64,000 bases of DNA from Acidovorax defluvii (GCA_003268905.1 QLTU01000003.1:124001-188000), one strand, 5' to 3'. Shown: positions 1 to 9,440, numbered from the stretch's first letter. Notes: a model not told the origin generated them from the sequence alone. Program-made: numbers and translations.

Positions 1-238
1 CAGCAGCGAGCAAAGCGCGGGCGTGGCCCAGGTGGGCGAAGCCGTGACGCAGATGGACCAGGCCACGCAACAGAACGCGGCACTGGTCGAACAAAGCGCT
101 GCCGCCGCCGACAGCCTGAAGGTGCAGGCGCAGCAGCTGGTGGACGCCGTGGCCGTGTTCCGGCTGTTGCCCGGCGAGGGGCACGATGCAATCGCCCCCG
201 AGCCGGGCCGGCAAGCCCGCCGGCTGACGGCGGCCTGA
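1..238 (+). CDS. methyl-accepting chemotaxis protein, C-terminal end (5' truncated by window)
   Basis: Only the end of the gene is inside the window; the frame is open from base 2. The residues contain the heptad motif [20 protein letters not shown], which is typical of the last helix of the MCP signalling domain that binds CheW and CheA. A short variable tail follows, with no NWETF-type CheR/CheB tether. The input domain is outside the window, so the ligand is unknown. The same motif recurs in the chemoreceptor near 15 kb, and cheV lies about 1 kb downstream, which fits a chemotaxis neighbourhood. Confidence 0.9.
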   Translation, partial: SSEQSAGVAQVGEAVTQMDQATQQNAALVEQSAAAADSLKVQAQQLVDAVAVFRLLPGEGHDAIAPEPGRQARRLTAA

Positions 239-243
239 ATCAA

Positions 244-303
244 CGGCCGCCCCCCGGTAGCCCCTCCGTTACCCGAGGGGGCGGCGCCGGGGTGGATTTT
301 TTT
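244..303 (+). terminator. probable terminator after the chemoreceptor
   Basis: A GC-rich imperfect hairpin (gccgccccc at 246-254 against gggggcggc at 277-285) is followed by a T run at 297-303. It begins a few bases after the stop codon of the chemoreceptor. The gap of about 12 bases between stem and T run makes it less than ideal. Confidence 0.45.
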
Positions 304-327
304 CTGTCGCCGAAAATCCGGGGGAAA

Positions 328-384
328 CGGGCTACAGCCCAATAAAATCAAGCGGCAACAGCTATTATTTATATAGCATTCAGA
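328..384. repeat. degenerate copy of the dispersed palindromic repeat
   Basis: The stretch gctacagccc ... gcggcaacagctattattt resembles the right arm (gcgctagcagctatcaaaa) and, loosely, the left arm of the repeat family found throughout the window. It lies between the chemoreceptor and the convergent hypothetical gene. Confidence 0.4.
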
Positions 385-510
385 CCTGAGAGTCCGGCCC
401 CTGGATATCTCAAGTGTCGTTCTGCCAGATCACTCCGAAGCCCCTGGACGGGTCCCAAGGCGAGCGGCGCAACAAGCCCCAGGCATTGCCGCACAGCCGG
501 GCAGCACAAC

Positions 511-1005
511 TCAACGGAGCCGCTCAAAACCGCTTTCCACCCAGGCCAGGGCACTGGCGGGCGTGAGCTTGAAGCTGGGCGGCGCGGGCGCGCGCGCCAG
601 CTCCTCGCCCAGTTCGTCCTGCGCACTCAGGGTGGCCGTGGCGCCTTCTTCATCGGGCACGATGGCCAGAGCCACGCGCAGCCGCTGGCCTTGGGCCGTG
701 GTGATCGTCACATTCTTGTTGAGCTGTGCGTGCAGCTGCTGCTCATGGCGGCGCAGCACCTCGCTGGCCGTCTTGACCAGGGTGTTGAAGGCCGACACAT
801 CGAGTGGTTTGGGGGTTTTCTTGTCACGCCCCATGGTCCACGGCCCCACCAGCGCGGGCTCGGCCTCCCCCTGCAGCGTCATCGACACGGCCCAGCCATC
901 GTCGTCCTCGTTCTTGATGACGCGTGCCGTCCAGCGCTCGTCGCTCCAAAGGCGGGGTTCGTGGATGGGGGTGGGGGTGTCGTCGTCGGTGTCGGTGTGG
1001 GTCAT
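511..1005 (-). CDS. hypothetical protein, 164 aa
   Basis: I do not recognise this protein. It is 164 residues, soluble, acidic at the N terminus (MTHTDTDDDTPTP) and has no signal peptide or membrane segment. A central stretch (GPWTMGRDKKTPKPLDV) and a helical segment rich in Q, H and L (LRRHEQQLHAQL) are the most distinctive parts. The ATG at 1003-1005 was chosen because upstream residues in the open frame are antisense to cheV. It is divergent from cheV and convergent with the chemoreceptor upstream. A role in chemotaxis cannot be inferred from position alone. Confidence 0.7.
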   Translation of the reverse strand: MTHTDTDDDTPTPIHEPRLWSDERWTARVIKNEDDDGWAVSMTLQGEAEPALVGPWTMGRDKKTPKPLDVSAFNTLVKTASEVLRRHEQQLHAQLNKNVTITTAQGQRLRVALAIVPDEEGATATLSAQDELGEELARAPAPPSFKLTPASALAWVESGFERLR

Positions 1006-1246
1006 GGGTGCGGGGCAGAACGGGAAAAAGGCGCAGAGCATACGGCGGTTTGGCCCGGTCTGGCCCGGTGCGGCCCACCACCGCTTGTAACAGCCGCGCA
1101 TGGTGCGGGGGCTTTCGGCCCTGCACGGTGGGCACCGCCGGCCAGGCTGCGGCCGGCTTTGTCGGCGCGGGCTGATATTTCCCACTGCCCGAGCGCTTCT
1201 GCTTCTAAAATTTGTAAAAACGCGTATCCACGCAAAGGACATTCCC

Positions 1247-2206
1247 ATGAAAAACGTGCAGCGAGATATTGAAGAGCGCACCAACCTCACAGGCACCAAC
1301 CAGTTCGAGCTGCTGCTTTTTCGCCTGGGCGCCGACAGCGCACTGGGCAAATCCGAGCTTTTTGGCATCAACGTTTTCAAGATCCGTGAGATCGTGGCCA
1401 TGCCCAGTATCACCCCCATTGCGGGTGCAACGGCGTATTCGCTGGGGGTGGTCAACCTGCGCGGGCAGATCATCCCGGTGCTGGACCTGCCGGCCATTGT
1501 GGGCTGCAAGCCCAAGACCGGGCTGAACATCATGCTGGTGACCGAATATGCGCGCACCACGCAGGCGTTTGCCGTGGAGTCGGTGGAAGACATCGTGCGG
1601 CTCGACTGGAAACAGGTGCTGTCCGCCGAGGCCAGCGGCGCCGCCGGCAAGCTGGTGACCAGTATTGCGCGGCTGGATGGCAACACCGATGGCTCGCGGC
1701 TGGCGCAGGTGCTGGATGTGGATGCCATCTTGCAGTTGGTGTCGCCGCCCGAGGGCAACCAGGTGGATGCCCAGAAAGTGGGGCCCCGCCTCCAACTGAA
1801 ACCCGGCACCATCATCCTTGCGGCCGACGACTCGTTTGTGGCCCGCTCGCTCATCGAACAAGAGTTGCAGTTGCTGCACGCACCCTTCGAAATGGTGAAG
1901 TCGGGCAAGGAGGCCTGGGACCGGCTCAATGCCCTGGCCATCCAGGCAGCGGCCGAAGGCAAGACTGTGTGCGACAAGGTGGCGCTGGTGCTGACCGACC
2001 TGGAAATGCCCGAGATGGACGGCTTCACGCTGACGCGCCAGATCAAGCAGGATGCGCGCTTTCATGGGCTGCCGGTGATCATCCACTCGTCGCTCTCGGG
2101 CTCGGCCAACGAGGACCATGTGCGCAGCGTTGGCGCAGATGGCTATGTGGCCAAGTTTGTGGCCGAAGACCTGGCAGACGCCATGCGGCGGGTGCTGCCC
2201 TCCTGA
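1247..2206 (+). CDS. cheV: chemotaxis protein CheV (CheW-receiver fusion)
   Basis: The 319-residue protein has an N-terminal CheW-like adaptor domain (about 15-165, including GVVNLRGQIIPVLDL) and a C-terminal response-regulator receiver domain (about 185-315). The receiver carries the acidic pocket AADDS and the phosphoacceptor region LTDLEMPEMDGF. CheV couples chemoreceptors to CheA and may act as a phosphate sink or adaptation device. The ATG at 1247 opens directly into MKNVQRDIEERTNLTG, a typical CheV start; upstream in-frame residues look non-coding. Two chemoreceptor genes are in the window, but no cheA or cheW is seen. Confidence 0.92.
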   Translation: MKNVQRDIEERTNLTGTNQFELLLFRLGADSALGKSELFGINVFKIREIVAMPSITPIAGATAYSLGVVNLRGQIIPVLDLPAIVGCKPKTGLNIMLVTEYARTTQAFAVESVEDIVRLDWKQVLSAEASGAAGKLVTSIARLDGNTDGSRLAQVLDVDAILQLVSPPEGNQVDAQKVGPRLQLKPGTIILAADDSFVARSLIEQELQLLHAPFEMVKSGKEAWDRLNALAIQAAAEGKTVCDKVALVLTDLEMPEMDGFTLTRQIKQDARFHGLPVIIHSSLSGSANEDHVRSVGADGYVAKFVAEDLADAMRRVLPS

Positions 2207-2527
2207 CAGGGTCGGCGAGGCGATTATTCAAGCAAAAAATGGCTCTAGCCATTACTGGTAAAGCGCTGACAGCTACATAAATAATAGCATTCGCAACCTC
2301 TTTGGCGAGTCGGCGGATCATCAGGGTTTTGCGCGGCACTGTGGCGCGGTGGCGCCAGTCGTCGCACCCACCACGGCGGCGCACCACGAGGCAGGTCAAC
2401 CGGAATGGCCCGCCAGGCGTCTAATGGATGGCGCAGGACCGCGAAGTTGTAACACCCCGCCGGGGCGCTTTTCACGGGCTTTACGCAATGGGCGGAACGC
2501 CATGCGCAACGCCAGAATCTGACCACC
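2207..2527. other. intergenic region, 321 bp
   Basis: No gene is supported here. It holds one copy of the dispersed palindromic repeat (2231-2288) just after cheV. The rest is GC-rich sequence leading to the lipoprotein gene. Open frames on both strands lack coding character. Confidence 0.6.
2231..2288. repeat. dispersed palindromic repeat copy
   Basis: The pattern ggctctagcc ... aaagcgctgacagctac, flanked by A/T-rich ends (aaaaaat and ataaataatag), matches the window-wide repeat family. It lies 25 bp after the cheV stop. Confidence 0.7.
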
Positions 2528-3064
2528 ATGACACATCACCCGCTTGCCCGCATTGTTTCTGCCGTTGCGCTTGCCGCACTGGCCACGGGCTGCGCCGTGG
2601 TTCCTGGCGACCCTTACTACACGCCACAGCCCACCGGCTACGGTGTGTATGAGCAGCCCGCCTATATCTACGGCAGCCCGCCTCCGGTGTATGGCTACCC
2701 GGTGGCCCCACCGCCCGGCTATTTTGGACGCCGGCACGACGACCGCAATGACTGGCGCGAACGCGAGCGTGCCCACCGTGAACGCGAAGCCCAACACCAG
2801 CGCGAAGCCCAGCGTGAGCGGGAAGCGCGGCGCGAGCGCGAGGCCCGTCAGGCCCGGGAGGCCCACCGCGAACAAGACGCGCGCCGGGACCGTGAGCGCG
2901 ACCAGGCACGGGACCAGGCCCGCCGTGAACAGGCCCAGCGGGATCATGCCAACCGCCCCCAACGCGACGACGATCGCCGCCAGCGTGGCGACGGCACACA
3001 CCGACCCGATCGCCCGGCCCAGCCCCGTTGGCGAACCGACGCCCCACGCGGCCAGGGCAGTTGA
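2528..3064 (+). CDS. putative lipoprotein with Arg/Glu-rich charged helix
   Basis: The 178-residue protein has a lipoprotein signal with lipobox LATGC (Cys near residue 22). A Tyr/Pro/Gly-rich segment follows (YGVYEQPAYIYGSPPPVYGYP). Residues about 75-150 are almost wholly R, E, Q, A, H and D in short repeats such as REREAQ and REREARRER, predicting a highly charged helix or disordered rod. It is probably anchored in the outer membrane facing the periplasm. Function is unknown. The next gene, 42 bp downstream, also encodes a secreted protein, so the two may be co-transcribed. Confidence 0.75.
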   Translation: MTHHPLARIVSAVALAALATGCAVVPGDPYYTPQPTGYGVYEQPAYIYGSPPPVYGYPVAPPPGYFGRRHDDRNDWRERERAHREREAQHQREAQREREARREREARQAREAHREQDARRDRERDQARDQARREQAQRDHANRPQRDDDRRQRGDGTHRPDRPAQPRWRTDAPRGQGS

Positions 3065-3106
3065 GAACGTACCCGCGTTCTGAGGACTTCTTTCAGGAAA
3101 ACCACC

Positions 3107-3757
3107 ATGCCCATCGTGCGCAACTGCCTGGCCGCCTGTGCGGTGCTTGTGTGTTTCACCGCGCAGGCCCAGGTGCTGCGCTGTACCGATGCGCGCACCG
3201 GCCAGGTCACCTACACCGATGGCACCTGCCCGGGTGCCGCATCGGTTCGTGAGGTCGAGCCCCGCAAGACGCCGCAAGAAATCCAGCTCGAGCGTGAGCA
3301 GGCCGCCCAAGCGCTGGCGCGCAAGCAGCAGCAATTGCAGGCCGAAGCGGTCACCCGGCAAATCGACGCCGATCGCGACGCGCGGCGCGAGCGAGAACTG
3401 GCGGCAGGCGCCCCGCGCCCGGCTGCGCGCCCGCAGGACTATGCGCGGTCTGCAGAGTGCGCCCGGTCACGTCGCAACCTTGACGTGGTGCTCGGCAGCG
3501 CCGACGGCACCTATGAACAGAACCTGCGCGTCGAAGCCGCACAACGCCAGGTGGACCTGGACTGCCTGGGCCCTGAGGGCTATGCCGAGGTAGAAAAAGC
3601 CCGCTCAGGCAGGCAGATGCAGGCGCCTTCGGTCGTGGTGGTTCCGCCGCGCTATCCCGTCTACACCCGGCCGGCTCCGCCGCCGCCACCTCGCCGGATC
3701 ACGCATTGCAACGTGTTTCGCTGCTACGACAGCCAGGGCAACAGCTACCCGCGCTGA
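3107..3757 (+). CDS. DUF4124-type periplasmic protein
   Basis: This is a 216-residue exported protein. The signal peptide ends at TAQAQ (about residue 22), followed by the short Cys-containing beta motif VLRCTDARTGQVTYTDGTCPG characteristic of DUF4124 domains. A Q/E/R-rich coiled-coil segment (about 55-105) follows, then a Cys-containing region (SAECARSRRNLD, DLDCLGPEGY) and a Pro-rich tail ending ITHCNVFRCYDSQGNSYPR. DUF4124 proteins are common in betaproteobacteria and have no defined biochemical role. It follows the lipoprotein gene on the same strand. Confidence 0.8.
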   Translation: MPIVRNCLAACAVLVCFTAQAQVLRCTDARTGQVTYTDGTCPGAASVREVEPRKTPQEIQLEREQAAQALARKQQQLQAEAVTRQIDADRDARRERELAAGAPRPAARPQDYARSAECARSRRNLDVVLGSADGTYEQNLRVEAAQRQVDLDCLGPEGYAEVEKARSGRQMQAPSVVVVPPRYPVYTRPAPPPPPRRITHCNVFRCYDSQGNSYPR

Positions 3758-3798
3758 ACACCGGGCGGCGCCTTTCAGGGCGCCTGTGAGGGCAATCT

Positions 3799-4749
3799 TC
3801 AGGCGCGCAGGCCCGTGGCCACGGTGGGGTAGCGCAACCGCAGGCCCAGCTCGCCCAGCAGCCGCCGGTTGTCGAGCCGGCGCGATTCACTCATGAAGCT
3901 CAACAGCATCACCGGCAGCGCATCCTGCGCCGTGCTGCGCGGCACCCTGGGCGGGCGCGGCAGCCCATACAGGTCGGCGGCCAGATCGAAATAGTCGCCC
4001 ATCTTCATCGCGCTGGCATCGCTGACGTTGTAAACCCGCTGGGGCTTGCCGCGCCACAGTGCTGCCAGGCAGGCGCGCGCCAGGTCATCGGCATGGATGT
4101 GGTTGGTGTACACGTCGTCTTGCGCCGTGAGCACGGGGGTGCCCCTGCGCAGACGGGCCTCGGGGGTTCCGCCCTCGCGGTCAGGGGCATAAATGCCCGG
4201 AATGCGCAGAATGCTGGTGCGCACGCCAGCGCGCCCCAGGTGGCGCACGGCGCGCTCGGCATTCACGCGGCGCTGGGCACGGGGCGTGCCGGGTGCCACG
4301 GTGCGGGTTTCAGCCACCAGGGCGCCCGCGCAGTCGCCATACACCCCGCTGGTCGAGGCATACACCAGCGACACCGGCAGGCTGCGCAGCCGCAAGGCCC
4401 GCGCCAAAGCCACGGTGCGCGGGTCGCGCCACCAGGCGGCACCGCCACCGCCTTCGCCCGGCGGAGGTGCCAGGTGCACCACGCGGGTGGCCAGGCCCGA
4501 AAGACGGCGCAGCGTGGCAGCGTGGTCCAGGTTGCCCACCAGCGACGTCACCCCCTGCGCGCGCAGGCTGCCCACGCGTTCGGCCTGGGAGGTGAGTGCC
4601 AGCACACGCAGGCGCTGCGCCCCCGGGCCGGTCAGCAGGTTGCGCGCCATGCGCTGGCCCACATCGCCATAGCCCACGATCAGCAGGCGCTCGCGCCGAA
4701 ACCGGGAGGGCAACGCGCCCAGCCCGCTGGTGACCGCCACGGTGCTCAT
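3799..4749 (-). CDS. SDR family NAD(P)-dependent epimerase/dehydratase-like protein
   Basis: The 316-residue protein is an extended short-chain dehydrogenase of the YeeZ type. A Rossmann motif near the N terminus (LLIVGYGDVGQR, about 22-33) fits NAD(P) binding, and the segment VYASTSGVYGD carries the Ser/Tyr region. A downstream YNVSDA motif is common in nucleotide-sugar epimerase relatives. The start at 4749 is supported by a GGAGG ribosome-binding site 6-10 bases upstream on the minus strand. The substrate is unknown. It is divergent from the reductase gene at 4997. Confidence 0.85.
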   Translation of the reverse strand: MSTVAVTSGLGALPSRFRRERLLIVGYGDVGQRMARNLLTGPGAQRLRVLALTSQAERVGSLRAQGVTSLVGNLDHAATLRRLSGLATRVVHLAPPPGEGGGGAAWWRDPRTVALARALRLRSLPVSLVYASTSGVYGDCAGALVAETRTVAPGTPRAQRRVNAERAVRHLGRAGVRTSILRIPGIYAPDREGGTPEARLRRGTPVLTAQDDVYTNHIHADDLARACLAALWRGKPQRVYNVSDASAMKMGDYFDLAADLYGLPRPPRVPRSTAQDALPVMLLSFMSESRRLDNRRLLGELGLRLRYPTVATGLRA

Positions 4750-4996
4750 GGGGTCACCTCCGTGCTGCGCAATGCGGCGCGCACTGGCTGCAAGCGGCGC
4801 TGCACGGCGCCCATGCAGTGCCACTGCGCCACAATGGCACGGCGCTTGCCGTGGCTCTGGGGTGCTGCAGGCGCGCGCTGTGGCCATACGCGGTGGCAGG
4901 CCGTGGGGCTGTTAAGAGAGCGATCAGGTTCTAAGGGCAAAATCGGGGCCGTTCGCATGAAGACAACTTGAAGAATAGCCCAAGGATACCCACACC

Positions 4997-6055
4997 ATGA
5001 CCAGCACAGAGACGGCCAACGCAGCGTTCCAGATCACCGTGCAACCCAGCGGCCGCGCATTCAGTGCCAACGCAGACGAAGCCATCCTGGCGGCGGCCAT
5101 CCGCAGCGGGGTGGGGCTGCCCTATGGCTGCAAGGACGGCGCCTGCGGTTCGTGCAAGTGCAAAAAAATCAGCGGCGCCGTGCACCATGGCGAACACCAG
5201 TCCAAAGCCCTGACGGCCGACGAAGAAGCCGCAGGTTTTGTGCTGACCTGCTGCGCCCACCCCCTGACCGACGTGGTGCTCGAATCGCGCCAGGTCACCG
5301 ACGAAAGCGCCTTCCCCGTCAAGAAGATGCCCGTGCGCGTGGTTGCCTTCGAGAAAAAATCGCACGATGTCATGCAGTTGCGCCTGCAGTTGCCCGCGGC
5401 CGACACCTTCCGCTACCACGCGGGCCAGTACATCGAGTTCCTGCTGCAAGGTGGCGTGCGCCGCGCCTATTCCATGGCCAACGCCCCCCACACGCAGGCC
5501 GAGGCCCCGGGGCTGGAGCTGCACATCCGCCACATGCCGGGCGGCAAGTTCACCGACCATGTGTTCGGCGCCCTGAAGGAAAAGGAAATCCTGCGCATCG
5601 AGGGCCCGTTTGGCAGCTTTTTCCTGCGCGAGGATTCGGCCAAGCCCATCGTGCTGCTGGCATCGGGCACCGGGTTTGCGCCCGTCAAGGCGCTGATCGA
5701 GCACATGCAGTTCAAGGGCATCACGCGCCCCACCACGCTCTACTGGGGTGGCCGCCGGCCGGCCGACCTGTATCTGCACGACTGGGTGCTGGCGCGCGCG
5801 GCAGAGATGCCGCACCTGACCTACGTGCCCGTGGTGTCCGATGCCCTGCCCGAAGACGGCTGGACGGGCCGCACCGGCTTTGTGCACCAGGCCGTGCTGC
5901 AGGATTTTGCCGACCTGTCGGGCCACCAGGTGTATGCCTGTGGCGCCCCCATCGTGGTCGATTCGGCACGCGCCGCCTACAGCGCCGAGCGCGGCCTGCC
6001 GCCCGACGAGTTTTTTGCCGACTCCTTCACCTCCGAGGCCGACAAGCACGGCTGA
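4997..6055 (+). CDS. 2Fe-2S ferredoxin/FAD/NAD(P) reductase, CDP-6-deoxy-delta-3,4-glucoseen reductase-like
   Basis: The 352-residue enzyme has a plant-type 2Fe-2S ferredoxin domain first (about 8-95; CKDGACGSCKC and a distal CC). An FAD-binding domain follows (RAYSMANAP, about 155-163), then an NAD(P)-binding domain (LLASGTGFAPVKALIEH). This is the AscD-like electron-transfer layout shared with phenol and toluate dioxygenase reductases. No oxygenase or deoxysugar genes are adjacent, so the partner is unknown. Most Burkholderiales carry an orphan copy like this. A clear intrinsic terminator follows the stop codon. Confidence 0.88.
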   Translation: MTSTETANAAFQITVQPSGRAFSANADEAILAAAIRSGVGLPYGCKDGACGSCKCKKISGAVHHGEHQSKALTADEEAAGFVLTCCAHPLTDVVLESRQVTDESAFPVKKMPVRVVAFEKKSHDVMQLRLQLPAADTFRYHAGQYIEFLLQGGVRRAYSMANAPHTQAEAPGLELHIRHMPGGKFTDHVFGALKEKEILRIEGPFGSFFLREDSAKPIVLLASGTGFAPVKALIEHMQFKGITRPTTLYWGGRRPADLYLHDWVLARAAEMPHLTYVPVVSDALPEDGWTGRTGFVHQAVLQDFADLSGHQVYACGAPIVVDSARAAYSAERGLPPDEFFADSFTSEADKHG

Positions 6056-6080
6056 AACCGCCGAGTTTCTGGTGGATAGA

Positions 6081-6126
6081 GGCCGCTGGCACGGCGCCCA
6101 ACGCACCCGCCAGCGGCCTTTTTTTT
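6081..6126 (+). terminator. intrinsic terminator after the reductase gene
   Basis: A perfect 10-bp stem (ggccgctggc at 6081-6090 and gccagcggcc at 6109-6118) is followed directly by eight T residues. Confidence 0.9.
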
Positions 6127-6161
6127 GGGGGGCTCGCTCCGTTTTTTTGCACAATGGCGCC

Positions 6162-7139
6162 ATGAACCGCCGAAACATCCTCCTCGCAAGTGCCGCTGCC
6201 GCAGCGGTTTTTTCCTCTTCCCTGGCCCTGGCGCAGGACACGGGCGCACCCATTCGCCTGATCGTGCCCTACGCCCCCGGTGGCCCGCTGGACATCACGG
6301 CCCGCGCGCTGGCAGAGCGGGTGCGTGACTCGCTGGGCACGGTGATCGTCGACAACAAGGGCGGCGCGGGTGGCAACATTGGCGCCGACGCCATCGCCAA
6401 GGCCGCCCCCGACGGTCTGACCATCGGCATTGCCGCCACCGCCACACACGCCGTGAACCCCTGGCTGTATGCCCGCATGCCCTACGACGCCGCCAAGGAC
6501 TTTGCCGGTATCACCCAGATGGTGCGCGTGCCCAACGTGCTGGTCATGAACGCAGACAAGGCGGCGCAACTGAAGATCAACACCGTGGCCGACCTGATCG
6601 CCTACGCCAAGGCCAACCCCGCCAAGCTCAACTACGGCAGCGGCGGCAACGGCAGCGCGGGCCACCTGGCGGGCGAGATGTTCAAGCAGCGCGCCGGCAT
6701 TTTTGCCCTGCACATCCCCTACCGCGGCGGCAACCCGGCCCAGCTGGCCCTGCTGAGCGGCGAGGTGGACTTCAATATCGACAACCTGGCCACCGCCGCA
6801 CCCAACATCCGCGCCGGCAAACTCAAGGCCCTGGCCGTAACCAGCCTGCAGGCCAGCCCGGCCCTGCCCGGCGTGCCACCGCTGTCCAGCACCTTCAAGG
6901 GCTTCTCGATCGACACCTGGTGGGGCCTGGTGGCGCCCGCCGGCACGCCCAAGCCGGTGATCGCCAAGCTGAACAAGGCCTTTGTGGCCGCACTCAACGC
7001 CCCCGAAACCAGAACCCGCTTTGGCGCACTGCTCGCCGAGCCCGTGCCCACCACCCCCGAGCAATTCGACGCCTTCATGGCCAGCGAACGGGACAAATAC
7101 CAGTCACTGGTGAAAGCCTCGGGCGCCAAGGTGGATTGA
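6162..7139 (+). CDS. Bug (TctC) family tripartite tricarboxylate transporter substrate-binding protein
   Basis: The 325-residue periplasmic receptor has a signal peptide (MNRRNILLASAAAAAVFSSS, cleaved near ALAQ). Bug-family signatures follow: the N-terminal LIVPYAPGGPLDITARALAE and YGSGGNGSAGHLAGE. Bug proteins bind carboxylates, amino acids or aromatics in a deep pocket. No TctA or TctB membrane partners are adjacent, which is usual for the expanded orphan Bug sets of Comamonadaceae. The ligand cannot be predicted. Confidence 0.93.
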   Translation: MNRRNILLASAAAAAVFSSSLALAQDTGAPIRLIVPYAPGGPLDITARALAERVRDSLGTVIVDNKGGAGGNIGADAIAKAAPDGLTIGIAATATHAVNPWLYARMPYDAAKDFAGITQMVRVPNVLVMNADKAAQLKINTVADLIAYAKANPAKLNYGSGGNGSAGHLAGEMFKQRAGIFALHIPYRGGNPAQLALLSGEVDFNIDNLATAAPNIRAGKLKALAVTSLQASPALPGVPPLSSTFKGFSIDTWWGLVAPAGTPKPVIAKLNKAFVAALNAPETRTRFGALLAEPVPTTPEQFDAFMASERDKYQSLVKASGAKVD

Positions 7140-7190
7140 TGGATGGGGTGATCGCCTTCCGCCGCGACGGCAGGTAGCGCCCATTTATTT

Positions 7191-7246
7191 ATATGAAATA
7201 TGGCTGCAGCGCTTTTTCCATAAGCGCAAGCTGCTATATATTCAGG
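7191..7246. repeat. dispersed palindromic repeat copy
   Basis: The sequence ggctgcagcgctttttccat followed by aagcgcaagctgctatata, with A/T-rich flanks, fits the repeat family. It sits between the convergent Bug receptor gene and folK. Confidence 0.65.
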
Positions 7247-7263
7247 AGCATTGCAACACCTGA

Positions 7264-7836
7264 CTAACTGACTTGACGTGTTGCCTGAATCGCCCAGTCA
7301 GCGCCCTGCACCCGGTCGATGCGCTGCGGGGCCACGGTCGCCAGCTGGTGCGCTGGCACCCGGTCAGGGGCCAGCTCGGCCAGGGGACACAACGCAAATG
7401 CGCGCTCGTGCAGGCGCGGGTGCGGCACCGTGAGCGTGGGGGTGTCGATCACCTCGTCGCCGTACAGCAGGATGTCCAGATCCAGCGTGCGCGGGGCGTT
7501 GCGGTAGGGGCGCTCGCGTCCGGCCGCCTGCTCGATCGCCTGCAGTTGCGCCAGCAAGGCATGGGGCGCCAGGGTGGTTTGCACCTGCGCCACAGCGTTC
7601 AGATAGTCGGGCCCGCCCGCATCCACCGGCGCACTGCCATACAGCGATGAAACGCCCTGCACGCGCGTGCCCGGCAGGGCCCCCACGGCCGACAGGGCGG
7701 TGCGCAGGGTGGCCAGCCGGTCACCCAGGTTGGCACCCAGGCCGATCCAGGCAGACACGGGCGCAGATGCTGCGGGGGCAGCGGAGGCCTCAGGCGCAAG
7801 CACAGGGTTGACCACCGGGGGTGCGGCACCCTGCAT
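7264..7836 (-). CDS. folK: 2-amino-4-hydroxy-6-hydroxymethyldihydropteridine pyrophosphokinase
   Basis: The 190-residue protein begins with an Ala/Pro-rich leader, then the HPPK core (about 28-165): [25 protein letters not shown] and the signature [14 protein letters not shown] near the ATP/Mg site. It transfers pyrophosphate from ATP to the pterin in folate synthesis. It is the last gene of the minus-strand set hda-HAD-pcnB-folK, 14 bp after pcnB. The pcnB-folK pairing is common in proteobacteria. The exact start is uncertain because the N-terminal 25 residues are not conserved in type. Confidence 0.93.
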   Translation of the reverse strand: MQGAAPPVVNPVLAPEASAAPAASAPVSAWIGLGANLGDRLATLRTALSAVGALPGTRVQGVSSLYGSAPVDAGGPDYLNAVAQVQTTLAPHALLAQLQAIEQAAGRERPYRNAPRTLDLDILLYGDEVIDTPTLTVPHPRLHERAFALCPLAELAPDRVPAHQLATVAPQRIDRVQGADWAIQATRQVS

Positions 7837-7850
7837 GAAGAAAACCCCGC

Positions 7851-9440
7851 TTATTCGCCAGCGGCGGCAGAGGCAGCGCCTTCGCCATTGCCAGCACCGG
7901 GCTTGCGACGGCGGCGGCGGCGCTTCTTGGGTGCATCGCCGTCAGCCAGCGGCGCGGCGCCGTCGGGCAAAGATGCCGTACCGGCGGCCGCCTCACGGGG
8001 CGCAGCCCCTGCGGCGGGTGCGCTGCGTGGCACGCGTTTGACTACAGGCTGGGTCTTTTGGCGGGCTTTCTGCTCTTCGCGGGCCTGGTCCATGAGGTCT
8101 TCGCGGCGTTCATCGCTGGCGCCCTGGAAGTCTTGCCACCATTCAGCCAGGGCCTCTTCCACCTCGCCCACGTCGGCACGCAGGCGCAAGAAGTCGAATC
8201 CTGCGCGAAAACGCAACTGATCGACCATGCCAAAGGGCCCGCTGCCTACCCGCTTTTCAAAGCGCGGCTGCATCACCCAGATCTCACGCATGTCGGCCGC
8301 CAGCTTGCCGCGACCCGACACGTCGCCAATGCGCTTGTCAAACACCTCGTCGATGGCCTCCTGCAGCGCCGGCAGAGGGTGCTGGCGCTGGTTCTGGCGC
8401 TCTGTCCAGCCATTGCGCACGTCCTCCCACAGCACGCAGGCCAGCAAAAAGCTGGGTGCCACGGGCTTGCCTTCGCCCACCCGGCGGTCGGTGTCGGTGA
8501 GGGCGGCGTTCACAAACGGTGTGGCGGCACGCTCCACCACCACGTCCAGCAACGGATAGATGCCCTTGGCCATCCCCAGCTTCTTCAGTTGCTCGATAGT
8601 GGCAATGGCATGCCCCGTTTGCAGCAGCTTGAGCATTTCGTCAAACATGCGGCTTTGCGGCACCTCGGCCAGCAACAGTTGCGACTGCACCAGGGGCGCG
8701 GCAGTCTTGGTCTCGATGGTGAAGCCCAGGGCGCTGAGCTTGGCCGCAAACCGCACGGCGCGAATGATGCGCACGGGGTCTTCGCGGTAGCGCGTGGCGG
8801 GGTCGCCAATCATGCGCAGTGTTTTCTTCTTGGCGTCCTGCAGGCCCTTGTGGTAGTCCACCACGATCTGGCTCACCGGGTCGTAGTACATGGCGTTGAC
8901 GGTGAAGTCGCGCCGCGTGGCGTCTTCGTCCTGCGGGCCCCAGACGTTGTCGCGCAGCACGCGGCCGCTGGCATCCACGGCATGTTGCATGCCCGACAGC
9001 TGGGCCTTGCTGGTCTTTTCGTTGCCCGCCACCTGGCCTGCAGCGGCGTTGTCGAGGTAGGCGCGGAAGGTGGAGACCTCGATCACCTCGTGCTCACGGC
9101 CCCGGCCATGCACCACGTGCACGATGCGAAAGCGCTTGCCGATGATGAAGGCGCGGCGAAACAGCCCTTTGACCTGCTCGGGCGTGGCGTTGGTGGCCAC
9201 GTCGAAGTCTTTGGGGCGCAGGCCCAGCAGCAGGTCGCGCACGGCGCCACCCACGATGTAGGCCTCAAAGCCCGCCTGCTTGAGGGTGGCCACCACGTCG
9301 GCGGCGCGGCGGTCCACCAGCTCGGGGTTGATGCCATGCACCGAGGCGGGCACCTCTTCACGCTTGCCGAAATGCGGCTTGCCGCCCGAGGTGCCGGGCG
9401 TGGATTTGCCGAGCAGTTTGTTGATGAACTTCTTGATCAT
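7851..9440 (-). CDS. pcnB: poly(A) polymerase I
   Basis: The 529-residue enzyme adds 3' poly(A) tails that promote RNA decay. The nucleotidyltransferase head has [27 protein letters not shown] (about 59-85) with the catalytic GG and D-x-D residues, and the [13 protein letters not shown] motif. The head and neck domains follow ([17 protein letters not shown]). The C terminus (about 435-529) is Ala/Pro- and basic-rich, including KKRRRRRRK, consistent with RNA binding. It lies directly upstream of folK. Confidence 0.95.
   Translation of the reverse strand: MIKKFINKLLGKSTPGTSGGKPHFGKREEVPASVHGINPELVDRRAADVVATLKQAGFEAYIVGGAVRDLLLGLRPKDFDVATNATPEQVKGLFRRAFIIGKRFRIVHVVHGRGREHEVIEVSTFRAYLDNAAAGQVAGNEKTSKAQLSGMQHAVDASGRVLRDNVWGPQDEDATRRDFTVNAMYYDPVSQIVVDYHKGLQDAKKKTLRMIGDPATRYREDPVRIIRAVRFAAKLSALGFTIETKTAAPLVQSQLLLAEVPQSRMFDEMLKLLQTGHAIATIEQLKKLGMAKGIYPLLDVVVERAATPFVNAALTDTDRRVGEGKPVAPSFLLACVLWEDVRNGWTERQNQRQHPLPALQEAIDEVFDKRIGDVSGRGKLAADMREIWVMQPRFEKRVGSGPFGMVDQLRFRAGFDFLRLRADVGEVEEALAEWWQDFQGASDERREDLMDQAREEQKARQKTQPVVKRVPRSAPAAGAAPREAAAGTASLPDGAAPLADGDAPKKRRRRRRKPGAGNGEGAASAAAGE

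Noticed and set aside
511-2046. A 511-codon minus-strand frame fusing the hypothetical gene to sequence opposite cheV
   Set aside because: The extra N-terminal part is Ser/Arg-rich antisense of cheV. The real start is the ATG at 1005.
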